Shown: positions 1-12,154 of the stretch, piece after piece
How positions within the stretch are numbered: the stretch's first letter is position 1
Layout of the letters: each line of letters opens with the position of its first letter
DNA from: Cucumis sativus
Taxonomy: Eukaryota > Streptophyta > Magnoliopsida > Cucurbitales > Cucurbitaceae
Length of the DNA: 64,000 nucleotides
Direction of reading: 5' to 3'
Assembly (NCBI RefSeq): GCF_000004075.3
Contig: NC_026657.2
Location: forward strand, 33,528,732 to 33,592,731
Made by a program: the position numbers and the translations under genes
The notes under the pieces: model-generated
What the model saw: the letters and a program-made list of their open reading frames with translations, nothing else
What the model was told of the DNA's origin: nothing
The model's database searches: none

Positions 1-157
1 ATCGGGGGGAATGAACATATATATATATTTCTATACTCACCGAAACTCAAGCCGTGCGCAAAGAAAAGCAAACGACACGTAGTTTGCCTGTTTTTGTATA
101 TTATATGATTTCTACCTGAAAGGTAACAAAGAATATAAGGAATGATAATATATAGAC

Positions 158-1648
158 TCAATATTCACAAAACTGGTTTCTCCTGACTCCATTTATCCCA
201 TTGCTAGACCATTGTTGGTTTACTGGTCTATTAGGATTCGAATTCTTCCAACATTCAGGAGAATTATTAGGTTCATGAGCAAAATTTACTCTCTTCCTTC
301 CTCCTCTCCTGCTGTTTCTCCAACCATTTTCCTTTTGATAGCCATCGTAATGAAATCTCGATCCCTTGAATGTCGATGAATGGTACCAATTCCCACCCGA
401 GTTTTTGCAGTTCACATCACATGTTCTCCAAATCCGATTCGTAAACCTATTGTCTGATTCTTTGTGATTGTGATTTTGATTGTAACTGGGGTTGTGAGTG
501 TGATTATTCCCCCAATCATTCCAACCAACTGAATTATTCAAATACTCATCTCTCAAACCCACATTATTCTTGGTAGCAGAACTCATCTCCCAAGAGTTTT
601 GTCCATCATCCACCTTCTGATCACAATTACCCGGCTCTGCTTTCGGTTTCTGAAGATCTTCTTTAGCTTCGCCCCATCCGACGCATGTATATGACTGATA
701 CAAGCCAAGAGCCTCATACAAACTCGCAATCACTACATCTCCCTCCCTAACAGGAGCAATCTGTTCTCTCTCCAAATCTAACATTAGATCAGGGTCAACA
801 TTACAATTCCAATCGATCTCATCGATATAAATGTCAGGATCAGGCAACGATATATCGCAAGGCAATCCATTAATTTCCGCCCAAAACCTACTCTTTGCAT
901 TATGAAACGCTTCTTCACCAGCCGAGTCATTCCATTTAACCACATTGTCATAAAGGTACATACACTTCTTAGTATCCAACAACTTCTTCCATGAAATCAA
1001 CCCAACAGATGAACAAAACTTCTTTTCCCACGACGGCACACCAGCGTGCCAATTATCTGTAACAAAAGAGGATTATTAAAAAAAAAAAAACGCACAAAAC
1101 CCCCCATACAAAGTAATTACACTACAAAACTTCATTGCCCAGAAGAAAATTGAATACCCAAAACAAGCAAAAACACAAAAGTAAAGTCACTTTCAAAGAT
1201 GAAATCGATATAGGCTTATACAATAGAGTCGGAAACTTTAAGAATGCTAAAAATGAATCGAAAGCATAACTTAAAAAATAAGCATTAGCTAACAAACCTA
1301 AACAAGGAATCAAAATCCGCTATAAAACAAGAGCTAAATTCAAAGAAGTTATTGGAGAAAAGGGTTGAACGAAAAGAAAAAAAGAAGAAGGGAAAAACAG
1401 AACAATAAACGCAACCATTATTCGTGAGAGGGATAATTCATAATGAAAGAACCAAGAAGAAGGAAGCATGAGAAGAAGAAAGAATCAAGAAATCGAAGAA
1501 TGAAAACGATTAAAATTAGGAAAAATCAAGGAAATAGGATTGAAGGGAGGAAGCGCATTACATAAATACCTGGAGAGGGGTTTCTGGGGGATTTGAGTAG
1601 CTGATGATGAGGAATTTCAGAGCCGTATCGTCTTCTCCAATTCCCCAT
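158..1648 (-). CDS. Plant-specific protein of unknown function (2 exons)
   Basis: Two exons: 1570-1648 (starts MGNWRRRYGSEIPHHQ) and 158-1056, joined across intron 1057-1569 with a CAG/GTATTT donor and a TTACAG acceptor, giving 325 residues. The start is the first in-frame ATG, and the splice restores the frame as S-P-D-N-W. The N-terminal half (about residues 30-130) is compact and rich in Trp, Cys and acidic residues (PSWEKKFC, WKKLLDTKKCMYLYD, DEIDWNCNVDPDLMLDLE), which suggests a folded conserved module. The C-terminal half is low-complexity, rich in Asn, His, Ser and Trp, and ends in a basic stretch (RNSRRGGRKRV). There is no signal peptide or membrane segment. I recall similar conserved hypothetical proteins in other plants but know no function. 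A nuclear or RNA-related role would be a guess from composition alone. Confidence 0.8.
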
Positions 1649-3493
1649 ACGATTGAAATTCAAAAGGCAAAGGAATTGTGAGAATTTTGAAACCTAAACA
1701 GAGAAATCACCGACATAGAAAGAAATTAAGGCGTTGGGAACCGGAAAATAAAATTAAAAATATGAGGAAAAAACGGAAATTAATAAAGAAGGAAAATAAA
1801 AAAGGGAAGAATTTTGGATTGGCCAAGGAATTACCAAAATCTAAAGGACTTTCCATATAATTAATTCATTTTTCTCTCTTTCTTTTTCTGTAAAATAATA
1901 AATAAATAAACTCACTTTTCTCACTTCCTTTTGGATTATGAAATTGATTTGTGTAGAATGTTTGAATCTAGAGAGATGTATGAAATGGATAGCTTTTAGT
2001 TGTGGAATATACTTTGGAATAAAAATGAGAAATAATTGAAAGGTAAAGGATTAAAAAAAAAGAGAGAGAGAAAAAGGGAAATGAATGTATAAAAAATAGG
2101 TTGAAAATGGATTAGTTGTAATTAAGTAAAAGAAAGAGAAAGAAAAAACGAAGAAACTTGACTTTGTCTTTGAAGAATAGTAATAGACCGCGTGGTACGG
2201 AACCCCCAAGACGCTGCCAAATCCCACTGACTTTTTCTTCATTCCTTTTATTCCCGTGCCTACCACGTGCCTTTTTCCCTCTTCTTATAAATTCATTTCC
2301 ATTAATATTATTATTATTACTAAAAATAAGTTAAAATCTATTTGGTTTTCTCTTATGTCTCATTAAATCATTAAACAATTTTAATGCAATTTTAAAAAAT
2401 ATAACATTTACCTATTAAATATAGATTTAATGAGAATTTGATACTTCATGTTTTATGCATATAAAATATTAGACATTTACCTATTAATTTATGCATTAAT
2501 AGGTAAATCTATATTTACCCATTCTGAAAATCTGACTCTCATAAATATATTTACGTAAAATATATTTTATATGCATTAAACAATTTTAATGCAATATGAT
2601 ACTGTATATTTTTATTTATAATCATTCAATCAAATTAATTATTTTGATTTAATTAAATATTATTTATTTAAGCTAAAATTTTAATTGAGTCAAAAATAAA
2701 ACTTGGAGACACACTTCTACTAAATCTTGAGAATGGTGGTAAGAAGTCATTGAGTTAATTAATTTAACACTATTAATATTAATTGACTAGCGAAAAAAAT
2801 TGGTTGACACGCGATAGTTTATTGAGTTTATATATTTTTCTTTCTCTTTCACTTTATATCATAATAAGTTCCAAGTTCCAATTTAACTCAAATACCCTTC
2901 CGAAAAATACCAAATTCAAAAGAACTAAAAGTGTATATTTAAAATTTTGATCCTTTAAGAAAAACAAAAAAAATCAAGCTTTATTGTTACATAAGATAAT
3001 AATAATGAATATGGTTGAGATATATGGTTAGACATTTTAGATTATATAATCATAATTTTATAGGTAGTCATTTTGTCCTACAAGAAAATTTAAGCAATTT
3101 GATATTAAATATAGTGATGTATATGAAAAGAATAATATCCCAAATAAAAAAGAAACAGTGAAAGTTTAACTAAAAAGTGATAGGAAACACATCATGCATT
3201 CTCATTCTATAAATAATGACATATATGCAATAATTCTCCATATATTTAAATATTGTACTAATCTATATATAGAGATCAACATATCACAGTTCAAGCAAGC
3301 TAAGCAAGATGAACTTAAAAAGATCCAAAATATCAGAAAGTTTTTAAAGGCTTTATTCAAATCGATCGATTTTCCGAATCTGTATATATATAGACTATAT
3401 AGTCATAAATTAAAGCTTGATTTAACTCTTAGTTGAGCATTTGTCTTAATTTGTAAGTAATTTATTTTGGGAATAATGAAGATATAATGTTAC
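1649..3493. other. Intergenic spacer between the 1.6 kb gene and the carboxypeptidase gene
   Basis: This holds the 5' flank of the leftmost gene (purine-rich leader just above its ATG) and the 3' flank of the carboxypeptidase gene. A foldback repeat lies at about 2445-2585 and is listed separately. Short reading frames here have no recognisable similarity and low-complexity composition. Confidence 0.6.
2445..2585. repeat. Foldback (inverted-repeat) element, MITE-like
   Basis: The outer arms are reverse complements with small mismatches: TTTTATGCATATAAAATATT near 2449-2470 against AATATATTTTATATGCATTA near 2556-2577. Inside lies a perfect 13-bp hairpin, TTTACCTATTAAT and ATTAATAGGTAAA at 2476-2507 with a 6-base loop. 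A short direct repeat (ATTAAACAATTTTAATGCAA) occurs near 2370 and again near 2575, outside the arms. The size and shape suit a small non-autonomous DNA element, but no family was recognised. Confidence 0.45.
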
Positions 3494-6199
3494 TCATGGG
3501 TTGGTTCCTTGAAGAAAAGCAGTAATAAGTGTTAAAGATCTTTGAGGGGCTGTATATGGAGCTTGATGAGCTCCACCTCTCACTGTTGCAAATGATAGAC
3601 TGTTCTTTTCCCCATATGTTTCTACCCATCCTCCAACCTGAATACAATAATCAAATTCCACTTTTAGTTAGGACTTACATCTAAAAATCATCAATCTGAT
3701 ATTCAAGAAAAGATAGATAGATATATATACCTGATGGTTGTAAAACCAAGGTGAGTAAGGTAGGGTTGTGTTCAACCTTAAACTTTTTGCTAATTTATTC
3801 ACCAATCTTCTACTCCCAATCAATGGAATAACTGCATCTTCATCTCCACTGCCAATTCAATCATTGACAATATTATTACATCTTAAACAAAAAAATGAAA
3901 TCTAAATGAAATAATCTCAAGGACTACAAGTGTAATTTAATTTCAAACCAAAATAATAATAATAATAATAACAATAATTTGAAATACCTGTACACAAGAA
4001 CCCTAATTCCTGAGTGAACAAGGGAACCCAAGGTGTCAATGGTAGGTATCAATAAGTTCTTCTTATCATATTTCAAAACACTGCAACAAAATTTAATTTT
4101 TATCTTCATTATTTCCATAGTCAATTTAATTAGCTGAGATCAAAATTAAATTAGGATAATATACAATTTAATAATTAATGTATTGTATGAATAATAAATA
4201 TTAATGATCAAAGATCATCTGATTAAATTAAAATTAATAATAATATATTAATAATACTTACAAGCTGCAGAAACTCCAATTGGAAAGTCCACCAAGAAGG
4301 TGAGCATGAAGAGCCTTTTGGACGTCCTCTCTGTTTAAGTAACTACTAACTTCATCTGCTATACACACATCTATCTTTCCACTTTCTTCCTATACTTTCA
4401 TAATAGTTACAATTCAGTCCTTCAACTTTAACTTTGTTACGATTTAGATTCCTTTCATACTTTTAAATTTCTAGCTAACAAAAGAAAAACGAAGTACCGA
4501 GTATTGCGGAAGGGTTTTGCGAGGAGTTCGTTTTGAGAGAAACGAAGAAGCTGCTTGTGAAAGTGTTGAGGATGTACAAACGTCAAGGTTGACAGAATAC
4601 AAGTTGATGAACTCAGAATATTCTTTAGATACCGAATTATCAACAAAAGAACAAGATGTTGAAACATTGTGGAGAATGGATTGTCTCGTGATTTCAGAAA
4701 TATTACAAACTTTGTTCAAAAGCTTATATGTTGAGTCTGAAATCAAGCCATGTGTCCATAAATATTCCCCTCTTGCATTGAAATCTGTGTAGAACTCCAA
4801 CAATGGATTCCCTATCTACAATTAATAACGATTATATGTTTGAACAACTCATGAAAAGGTAAAAATAATCGATGAAAATGTTTGAGTACATGTTGAGGTA
4901 TATTTTTCAATTCTTTATTTATTTTCTTTATTGCTTCAAACTAATCCACAATTTGAGTTAATGCATGGTTTAATTTTTACAGCCTCCACTTCTTGTCCCA
5001 ATAATTCATCCAAAGTTTTGGAGATTTAATTGTCATATCTTAGATTTATATATGTTTGACCCAAAGTAATTCTATATATAATACTGACACACACTCAAAC
5101 GTGTCCGTACAAATATATCTTAGGGTAATCTGAAAAAATATATATTCATATTTTAACTATTTCAAAATGAACTTACGTACAGCTATAGCTTTGAGGTTAA
5201 AGATGCTGAGTTTTGATTGGAGAATGAGTGTTGCAAGCTGTGGAACATAATGACCTGCATAGCTTTCACCGCTAATGAAGAAATCTCGATTTTTGTATTC
5301 AGGAAACTTTTTGAACCATCGTTCAAGAAATACCAAGTTGTCTTGTGCTGAAATTTATAAATTTATAACAAAAACATCATGGAATATTTGATATATAAAA
5401 AAATTGAAAAGACATAAATAATAATGGCGTTTGTTAAGAGGGGCGGTTTACTGTTTAATTTGAATATTCTACTTATGATAATAAATAAAAAAGAATGATT
5501 AGATACAAAATAATGAATTAAGAAGGTGATAACTGATATATATACCTGTAATAGTGTCATTAACTGTGGTATAGAATGTGATGTTTTCAGAAAATGAGAA
5601 GCCAACTCCAGCTGGAGATTCAACATATAGAATGTTTGCCACTGTGTTTCATCACAATTAATTAAGGAAATAAGTTAAATTAGAAGAAGAGATAAAGAGA
5701 AAATTAATGTTTTAATTAATTATATGAAGAAGCTAAGAAACGACCATTGTTCCAGCTGAAGCGATTATGAATCAAAACATCTCCTTCTGGTCTGAAAGGG
5801 CCATGCTCAACAAAAGCTCCAACACCCAATGATGAACACCCTGGACCTTAATTTAATTCAACAAAACACCTAACTTAATTTTACCATCAATAATGTATAG
5901 TTTGTATATAAATTACCGAAAAAGGGAAGCCCTTAATTACCTCCATCGAGCCAAAGAAGAAGAGGCTTAGAAGAAGGATCAGTGTAGGCTTCAACAAAAT
6001 AGTAGAAAAGAGCTCTGTTTTGGTAATCATCAACTGTAATATAACCTGAAAATTGTTGGAAGTTAACAGTACTACTACTTGGTTGTCCTGGCAACCTCAA
6101 GATTCTATCACTCTCTTTTGAACACTCTATTCTTGAACACAGAATTACTCCCACCAATAATAGTATTGATATTATCCATTGCTTACACTTAGAATCCAT
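3494..6199 (-). CDS. Serine carboxypeptidase-like protein, SCPL45/46 type
   Basis: Peptidase family S10 secreted protein with 474 residues. The nine exons are 5941-6199, 5745-5846, 5546-5641, 5181-5347, 4498-4815, 4262-4389, 3988-4080, 3731-3848 and 3494-3637, all with GT-AG introns and an open frame. An N-terminal signal peptide (hydrophobic [12 protein letters not shown]) precedes the mature domain. The catalytic triad is present: Ser181 in [12 protein letters not shown], Asp in the GDED motif (390-393), and His451 in RGGAHQAP. The family motif NGGPGCSS reads DGGPGCSS here, changing an Asn that in characterised carboxypeptidases helps bind the substrate carboxylate. Length and motifs ([24 protein letters not shown]) fit the SCPL45/46 clade. 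It probably acts in the vacuole or cell wall as a carboxypeptidase. Substrate is unknown, and an acyltransferase role is possible but less likely. Confidence 0.93.
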
Positions 6200-6303
6200 T
6201 TTTTATTTTGTGTCTTCTCTCCTTTCAATCACATCAAGTTCTTTCTTTTTAATATACCCCTTCCCCCTATCTCTATTGTTGTATTCACCAACAACCATAT
6301 TTT

Positions 6304-6312
6304 GTATATATA
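6304..6312 (-). promoter_or_regulatory. Probable TATA box of the carboxypeptidase gene
   Basis: On the minus strand this reads TATATATAC inside ATTATATATACAAAATATGG, about 105 bases upstream of the ATG at 6199, which would leave a leader of roughly 70-80 bases. The spacing fits, but AT-rich plant spacer DNA gives many chance matches. Confidence 0.35.
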
Positions 6313-8865
6313 ATAATATGAACGGTTTTTGTTTTGTTTTTTTGTTTTTGTCTTTCAGTATCCAAGCAGATGGCCCATGCGTGCTTAAATTTTGAATGTT
6401 ATATAATAACTAAGCTCTCGTTTGATTTTCGTGTACTTATCTAGTGCATGGAATGACCAAAAAGTACTGATCTGCTATTGGAAAGATTTGAAACCCAGAT
6501 TGGTATATGCATCATATGTTATTTACTATTTCAGATCTACGGGTTTAGAGATCATATATAACCCCATTGTTAATACATTACGTAGATTTTTGTGTCATTA
6601 TTTGCTGGAACCAAATGAGAGACAGCATAAACAAATAGTTTGAAAGTAATCATGACAATATGTGTGTTTGTATCTTTTTGTTTTCTTCATCTCTCTCTCT
6701 CTCTCTCGTTTTTAAAAAACAATCTTGTTTCTTTGTTTTTGTATACTTTTGGACAGGTATATATAATTACAATTGAAGGCCTGCGCTATTAATTTCCTTG
6801 TTAATTTATAATGTAAGAATTAGGTCTTTCTTTAGAAAATTTATAATTGCCCAATAACTCTTAATTAAAAATAGGTTTTTGAAACTGAGTTTTTAATGAA
6901 TTTTAATTTTATGTATAAAAATAATTATATTGATATTTTACTGATCAACACCAAAAATTTAAATAAACTAACCAAGTAAAACCCAAATCAATTGAAATTC
7001 GAATGTTTTAAGGATGAACTAGCGATTATTCATTTTCTAATAAAAGTTATTTGGTTAAAAGAAACTTTATAACATTAGATTTAAATAGTTGTTCAATTCA
7101 ATACAACCCATCCCGACACATTAACACACCTCTAAAATATATTTGAGAACTCCCCAAGTTTAGTTGAATTTAAACGAGTTGTAAAGGGATGGTAAATTAA
7201 TCAAAATCCCTGCAAAGAAGGAAATTAGCTACTAATTATATAGAAGTAGAGCATATATAAAACTAAATTTCTAAAAATAACTTTTGAATATGAATTTGAA
7301 AAGAAACAAAGAACAGAGGAAGCCAGTTGATTAAGAAATCTATTTTGTACTGAGAGATGGTTGGTTAATAAACGTTTTCATGCAAAGGCTATACAATAAA
7401 TATAAGGAATGATAGTTAGATTTGATTTTGTTAATCTTGGAGACAACCAAGAATCAAACTAAATCAATTGGTTTTACAAGAAAATTAATAATCCAAACTA
7501 GTGTTATAAAAAGTATCAAGTGATAGTCAATTCGGTTACGTCGGTTTATTATCCGTTTAGTTCTTGGATTTTGGCCCTTCCTTTCTTCTTTTAGAAATTT
7601 TATTTTTATTTCCACTGTTTTCAAGGGTAAACACGTACCATTAGTTTATGATCGGTCCGTTCGTTTATTTTATTGATTTTTTCAACAAAACCCTCAATTT
7701 GAACCAACGTTTTTTCTTTTTGGTTTTTTCTAAAAACCAATCTAGATGTCCGATTTTATACGAAAACCAAACCAAACCATCATTATTATCGGTTTGGATT
7801 TGTTTGGTACACTTGTGTGTGTGTGCATGCATGCATATGTGTGGAAATTAAAAAAAGAAAAAAGAAAAAGGAAAAGAATTATAGTGATCCTTAATCTCAA
7901 TCTCAATGTTGATCGGCATTATAGTCGGAGTAATTTTCTCTGGGAAGCCTTATTTAATGGGTTCTATTTTCTTACAAACGGAAGTTGCAGGTTTTAGGAA
8001 TAATTGCTTGCAATTTGGATCTCCATCATCCCACTTTTTTTTTTTAATTTCCATTTAATTTGGTGGGGCTCTAAATTTTCCCTTTCGTATGTAACCTCCT
8101 TTTGTTTTTTCGGTGTTACATAGGACAACAAGGCTACTTTTCTCCTTATTCCTTGTTGGGTATCTTTTCTTCTTCTTCCTTCTTCTTTTTCATCTGTTAT
8201 TTTCTGTTATTAATTATTGCGTTTTAATCTGTTTTTATGTGCTCTTCTTACGGCTGAAACAAAAGATCTTGTGTACATTGCATGGTTTTGTATTAGTGGA
8301 TGTGTCATTACGGTGATCTTCATAATTCACCTTTTATATGTACGTATATATACATATAGACAGATCAATTGAGATATTTAGATTTCGGGTCGAGTGGTCA
8401 AGAAATCGGATCAGGTTCGATTAAAGACATGTTGGTGAGTTGGGTTTAAATAAATGAATGTTATGATTGATCAATCTGAGTTACTTATGGGTTGTATATA
8501 TCATGCAAGATCATGCAAGCAGCTATGTGGCGTAAAAAATCCCCCCTGTTATAGCTATATGATACATTATCCTTTGTAGTCTCTTTATTGTGGTTTTCGT
8601 GCTCTTTCTCTTTCTGATCATCTTATAGCGAACATTCCTTTTTGAATGAATGCATCGCTCTTGATTTTGGGGTATGATGAGGATGTGCTACCGATGCCTA
8701 TGTCCAGATGTAGTTACTGATAATTAGATATTATATTATATTTTGAAATTATGATGGTTGCAGGCCTATAAAACAAAACATTTGGAGTTTTAACTTTTGG
8801 CAAGTTTGAAAGTGGGCTTGTTGTTGTAAAATCAAAAAGGAAGAAAAATAAAATATTTTTAAGAA
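6313..8865. other. Intergenic spacer upstream of the DUF1336 gene
   Basis: AT-rich spacer between two divergently transcribed genes, so it should contain both promoters. It carries simple repeats: a CT run near 6689-6706, and TG and GCAT runs near 7815-7832. No coding region was supported. The short frames at 7648-7997 and 8113-8316 are low-complexity with no family resemblance, although part of the stretch just above 8866 is probably 5' leader. Confidence 0.55.
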
Positions 8866-11800
8866 ATGGGGACCTGTGTATCAACTCATGCAAAAATAGT
8901 ACCAGCAAAAAAGAAACATCATCGTCATCATCGTAGGCAATCAAGAAAGTCAAAGGGTATGAGAAAAACAAATTCTATCGTAGAAGGTCATGTTAAGAAA
9001 CGACATAGCAATGCAGGAGGAGGTGGTGTCGTCACTGATTATGCCGTCAGTGAATTTGTTCATATGGATTTCGAACATGGCGCTACAACCACATGTTGTA
9101 GATCAGAGGTTACCAATTCTACTTTCCATCTCACCCAATTGCAATGGCAACATAGTCAATATGACGCCAATGGTATGCACCCAAATTGACAAATGAGAGA
9201 AGTAGCTAGACTATATATATATATTAATAATGTGCTCATTTATAGGGATTTGCCAAGAGGAATTGTGGTATGATTCTGTGAGCTTAGTGGATCAATCTGA
9301 TTCTGATGAAGAGTTCTGTAGTGTACATGGAGGTAATTTTGCTTCATTTATTTTTAATTTTACCCTCCCTCTCCCCAATTTTTTACTCTCCAAATGATGG
9401 TAACTACTACTATATATATATATATAATTGGAATATTGCTTCCAATACCAAATAAAGTTTTATGTAACCACTCTTGGGAGAAACTAGTAATATCTGTAGT
9501 CATATTATATACTGGGTAAACTATATATATAAAAAACGTCGTATACCTCTCAGATATGATTGCAGATGGGTTTCCAGTGGTGGGGAATGCAATTGGGAAC
9601 ATACCAGCAACTGGTCAAGTGGTTCAATATGAAAGATCAGCATGTTTTGTGGACAACAATTGCAAATATGAAGAGTTTTGTAGTGAGAGTTACTTGAAAA
9701 TAGATGGAGGGAAGGCAAAGAAGTTAGTAGGAAAAGAAAATTATGAAGAATCTAGCAGTACTTATGCCATGGTTAGTGCTCCTGGTTATGGCCTTTCTCG
9801 TTTGGCTAAGGCTGAAGCTTGTGGAAAAAAGAAGACTTTGTTGGATCGTCATTCTTATGGAAGCTTTAAAGGCCTCAAAGTTGATAGGCAAAGCCACGAA
9901 GATAATAACACCAGCTTGAGGAAATTGGTGTCTGCTGCTAGCTTTAATGAGAAGATTTTGAATTCTCAAACTCCCCAACCTCCTCAGAAAATGCAATCTG
10001 CTGTTTTTCGCCTTTCGTTTAGACGTCGATCATGTGATGTTTTCGAAACCAACGAACATTGTACGTATAACAACATACTGCTATACCCTCATCATATATA
10101 TATATATTCTAGTTTTGGATTGACTTCATCTAAGTGCACACTTAGAAAAGTCATTCCATTATAAAAAATTTAGGTTCAATTGATAGTTATCTAACTCTGG
10201 TTTTACTAGTTATTCTTAGTTAATTTTTTCAAACAAGAACAAGTTTTCAAAAACTACTTTTTTTTTAGCTTCTAAAAGTTGGCTTTGATTTTGATAACAC
10301 TTCTAAAATGTCGACACCAGTAAGACATTGAAAACAATATATGGATGAATGTAACTATTGACAAGAATGAATAACTAAAAGTAGTTAACGTGGATTAAAA
10401 ACTTGAATAGGTGAGTCGAAGAAGTACTTATACCGTCCAAGAGCTGGGCATATAATTCCAAGGTTCAAAGGAGAGAAACCAACTCCTGGATGTTGGTGTG
10501 AGATTCCCCCATCAACATTTAAACTTCGAGGTCCTAACTATTTCAAGTAAGTACGAGTCCATTTGAATTCACTTTTCAATTGTTATTTCAATAAAATATA
10601 ATTAATTCAATCTATTTTTTTCTCTTGAAAATTTGTAACACAGAGATAGAGTAAAATCCCCCGCTTCAAACTTTAGTCCATACGTCCCGATAGGTGTCGA
10701 TTTGTTCATATGCCCCAGAAAGATAAACCACATTGCACAGCACCTCGAGCTTCCCAACATTGAAGCCAATGCCACTGACGTTCCTCCGTTGCTCATTGTA
10801 AACATCCAGGTACACCTCTTTCTTATACCATATTAGTTTCATGAAATTAGTTGAAAATGGTGGAATAAGGTAAAGATAATTATTGTTGTTATCTATTCAT
10901 TTTGGCAGTTACCAACATATCCAGCTGCAATGTTCCTTGGTGATAGTGATGGGGAAGGGATGAGTCTGGTTTTGTACTTCAGAGTTTCTGAGAATTTCAA
11001 TAACGAAATCTCTAGTCATTATAAGGAAAACATCAAGGTACCTTCTCCTCTTTCTTTTTACAAGGAAAATCTTCCTATCTTCTTTTTTGGTTCTGCACCG
11101 AATACCACATACCGATATAAATGTTGCATGACGCTTGTATAGTTAAGATATAGGACTTTGTTAGTCGTATTTTCCACGTTTCGTGATTGAGTTGTAACAT
11201 TTACATGTAAGTTTAATTTTCAAAATCCAAATGATCAGTGTATCAATGTTTACGATAATTGGTATTTGTTGGTAGAAATTTATCGACGACGAGATGGAAA
11301 GGTGCAAGGGTTTTGCAAAAGAGTCAGTTTTTCCCTTTAGAGAAAGGCTTAAGATCATGGCAGGACTTGTTAATCCGGAGGATCTCCAACTAAGTTCAAC
11401 AGAAAAGAAGCTTGTAAATGCCTACAATGAAAAACCAGTCCTCTCTCGTCCTCAGCACAACTTTTTTACGGTAAAATACTACACCCTTTCTTGGTTAAAA
11501 TTAAAGTTAGATTACAAATTTAGTTTCTAAACTTTGATATTCAAGTACGGTATAAACTATTATAGTTTAGAACACATTTAACAACTCCATAAATTTTTAT
11601 TTCGTATTTACTCGTATAGGTTATTTCTTTCCGTAAACGGTATAAATTATTATAGTTTAGGACTTGTTTGTTAGCTTAAAATTTGAAAGGAGGTAAATAT
11701 GAAAACGGAGGTTTGTACTTGTAGTTCCAAGTTAAAAACCATAATATGTATGTTTTTCATTCATTATTCACAAGGATAAATTAGTTTATTCGTATTGTTT

Positions 11801-12154
11801 TCTTTGATTTGCAAGGGTTCAAATTACTTTGAGATCGATTTAGATATTCATCGATTTAGCTACATATCAAGAAAGGGACTCGATTCATTTCGAGACCGTC
11901 TAAGGAACGGAATAATCGATCTTGGTTTAACAATCCAGGTAAGAACAATAAAATTTTGTAACAAATTAGAAAAACAATCAAATCAAATTATGTTATTTAA
12001 GTTTGTGTGTATGAACATAATAAATTGTGATGAATAGGCACAAAAGCCAGAGGAATTGCCAGAGCAAGTGTTGTGCTGTTTGAGATTGAACAAAGTTGAT
12101 TTTGTGGATCAAGGCCAGCTCCCAACTTTAGTTACTATTGAAGAGGAGGATTGA
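8866..12154 (+). CDS. DUF1336 / EDR2 C-terminal domain protein, probably N-myristoylated
   Basis: Nine exons: 8866-9172, 9246-9332, 9554-10060, 10411-10546, 10644-10809, 10909-11037, 11276-11470, 11816-11938 and 12038-12154. Together they encode 588 residues. The N-terminus [10 protein letters not shown] fits a plant N-myristoylation signal (Gly2, Ser6), followed by a basic His/Lys/Arg tract ([16 protein letters not shown]), which points to membrane attachment. An acidic linker ([14 protein letters not shown]) follows. The C-terminal half, from about residue 300, is the DUF1336 domain shared with ENHANCED DISEASE RESISTANCE 2: [48 protein letters not shown], then [20 protein letters not shown]. 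It lacks the START and PH domains of EDR2 itself and matches the shorter MGxCxS-type family (Arabidopsis At3g29180 and relatives, from memory). The molecular function is not known. Confidence 0.91.
10215..10312. repeat. Fragment of a dispersed repeat in intron 3 of the DUF1336 gene
   Basis: The stretch (caagttttcaaaaactac, a T run, then ttggctttgattttgata) resembles the repeat at 61990-62225 and a sequence I recall as scattered through cucurbit genomes. Only about 100 bases are recognisable and no ends were found. Confidence 0.35.

Noticed and set aside
4517-4792. Open frame on the + strand inside the carboxypeptidase gene
   Set aside because: It is antisense to exon 5, whose minus-strand frame encodes conserved family sequence.
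7648-7997. Two overlapping frames upstream of the DUF1336 gene
   Set aside because: Low-complexity AT-rich translation without similarity; at most part of a 5' leader.
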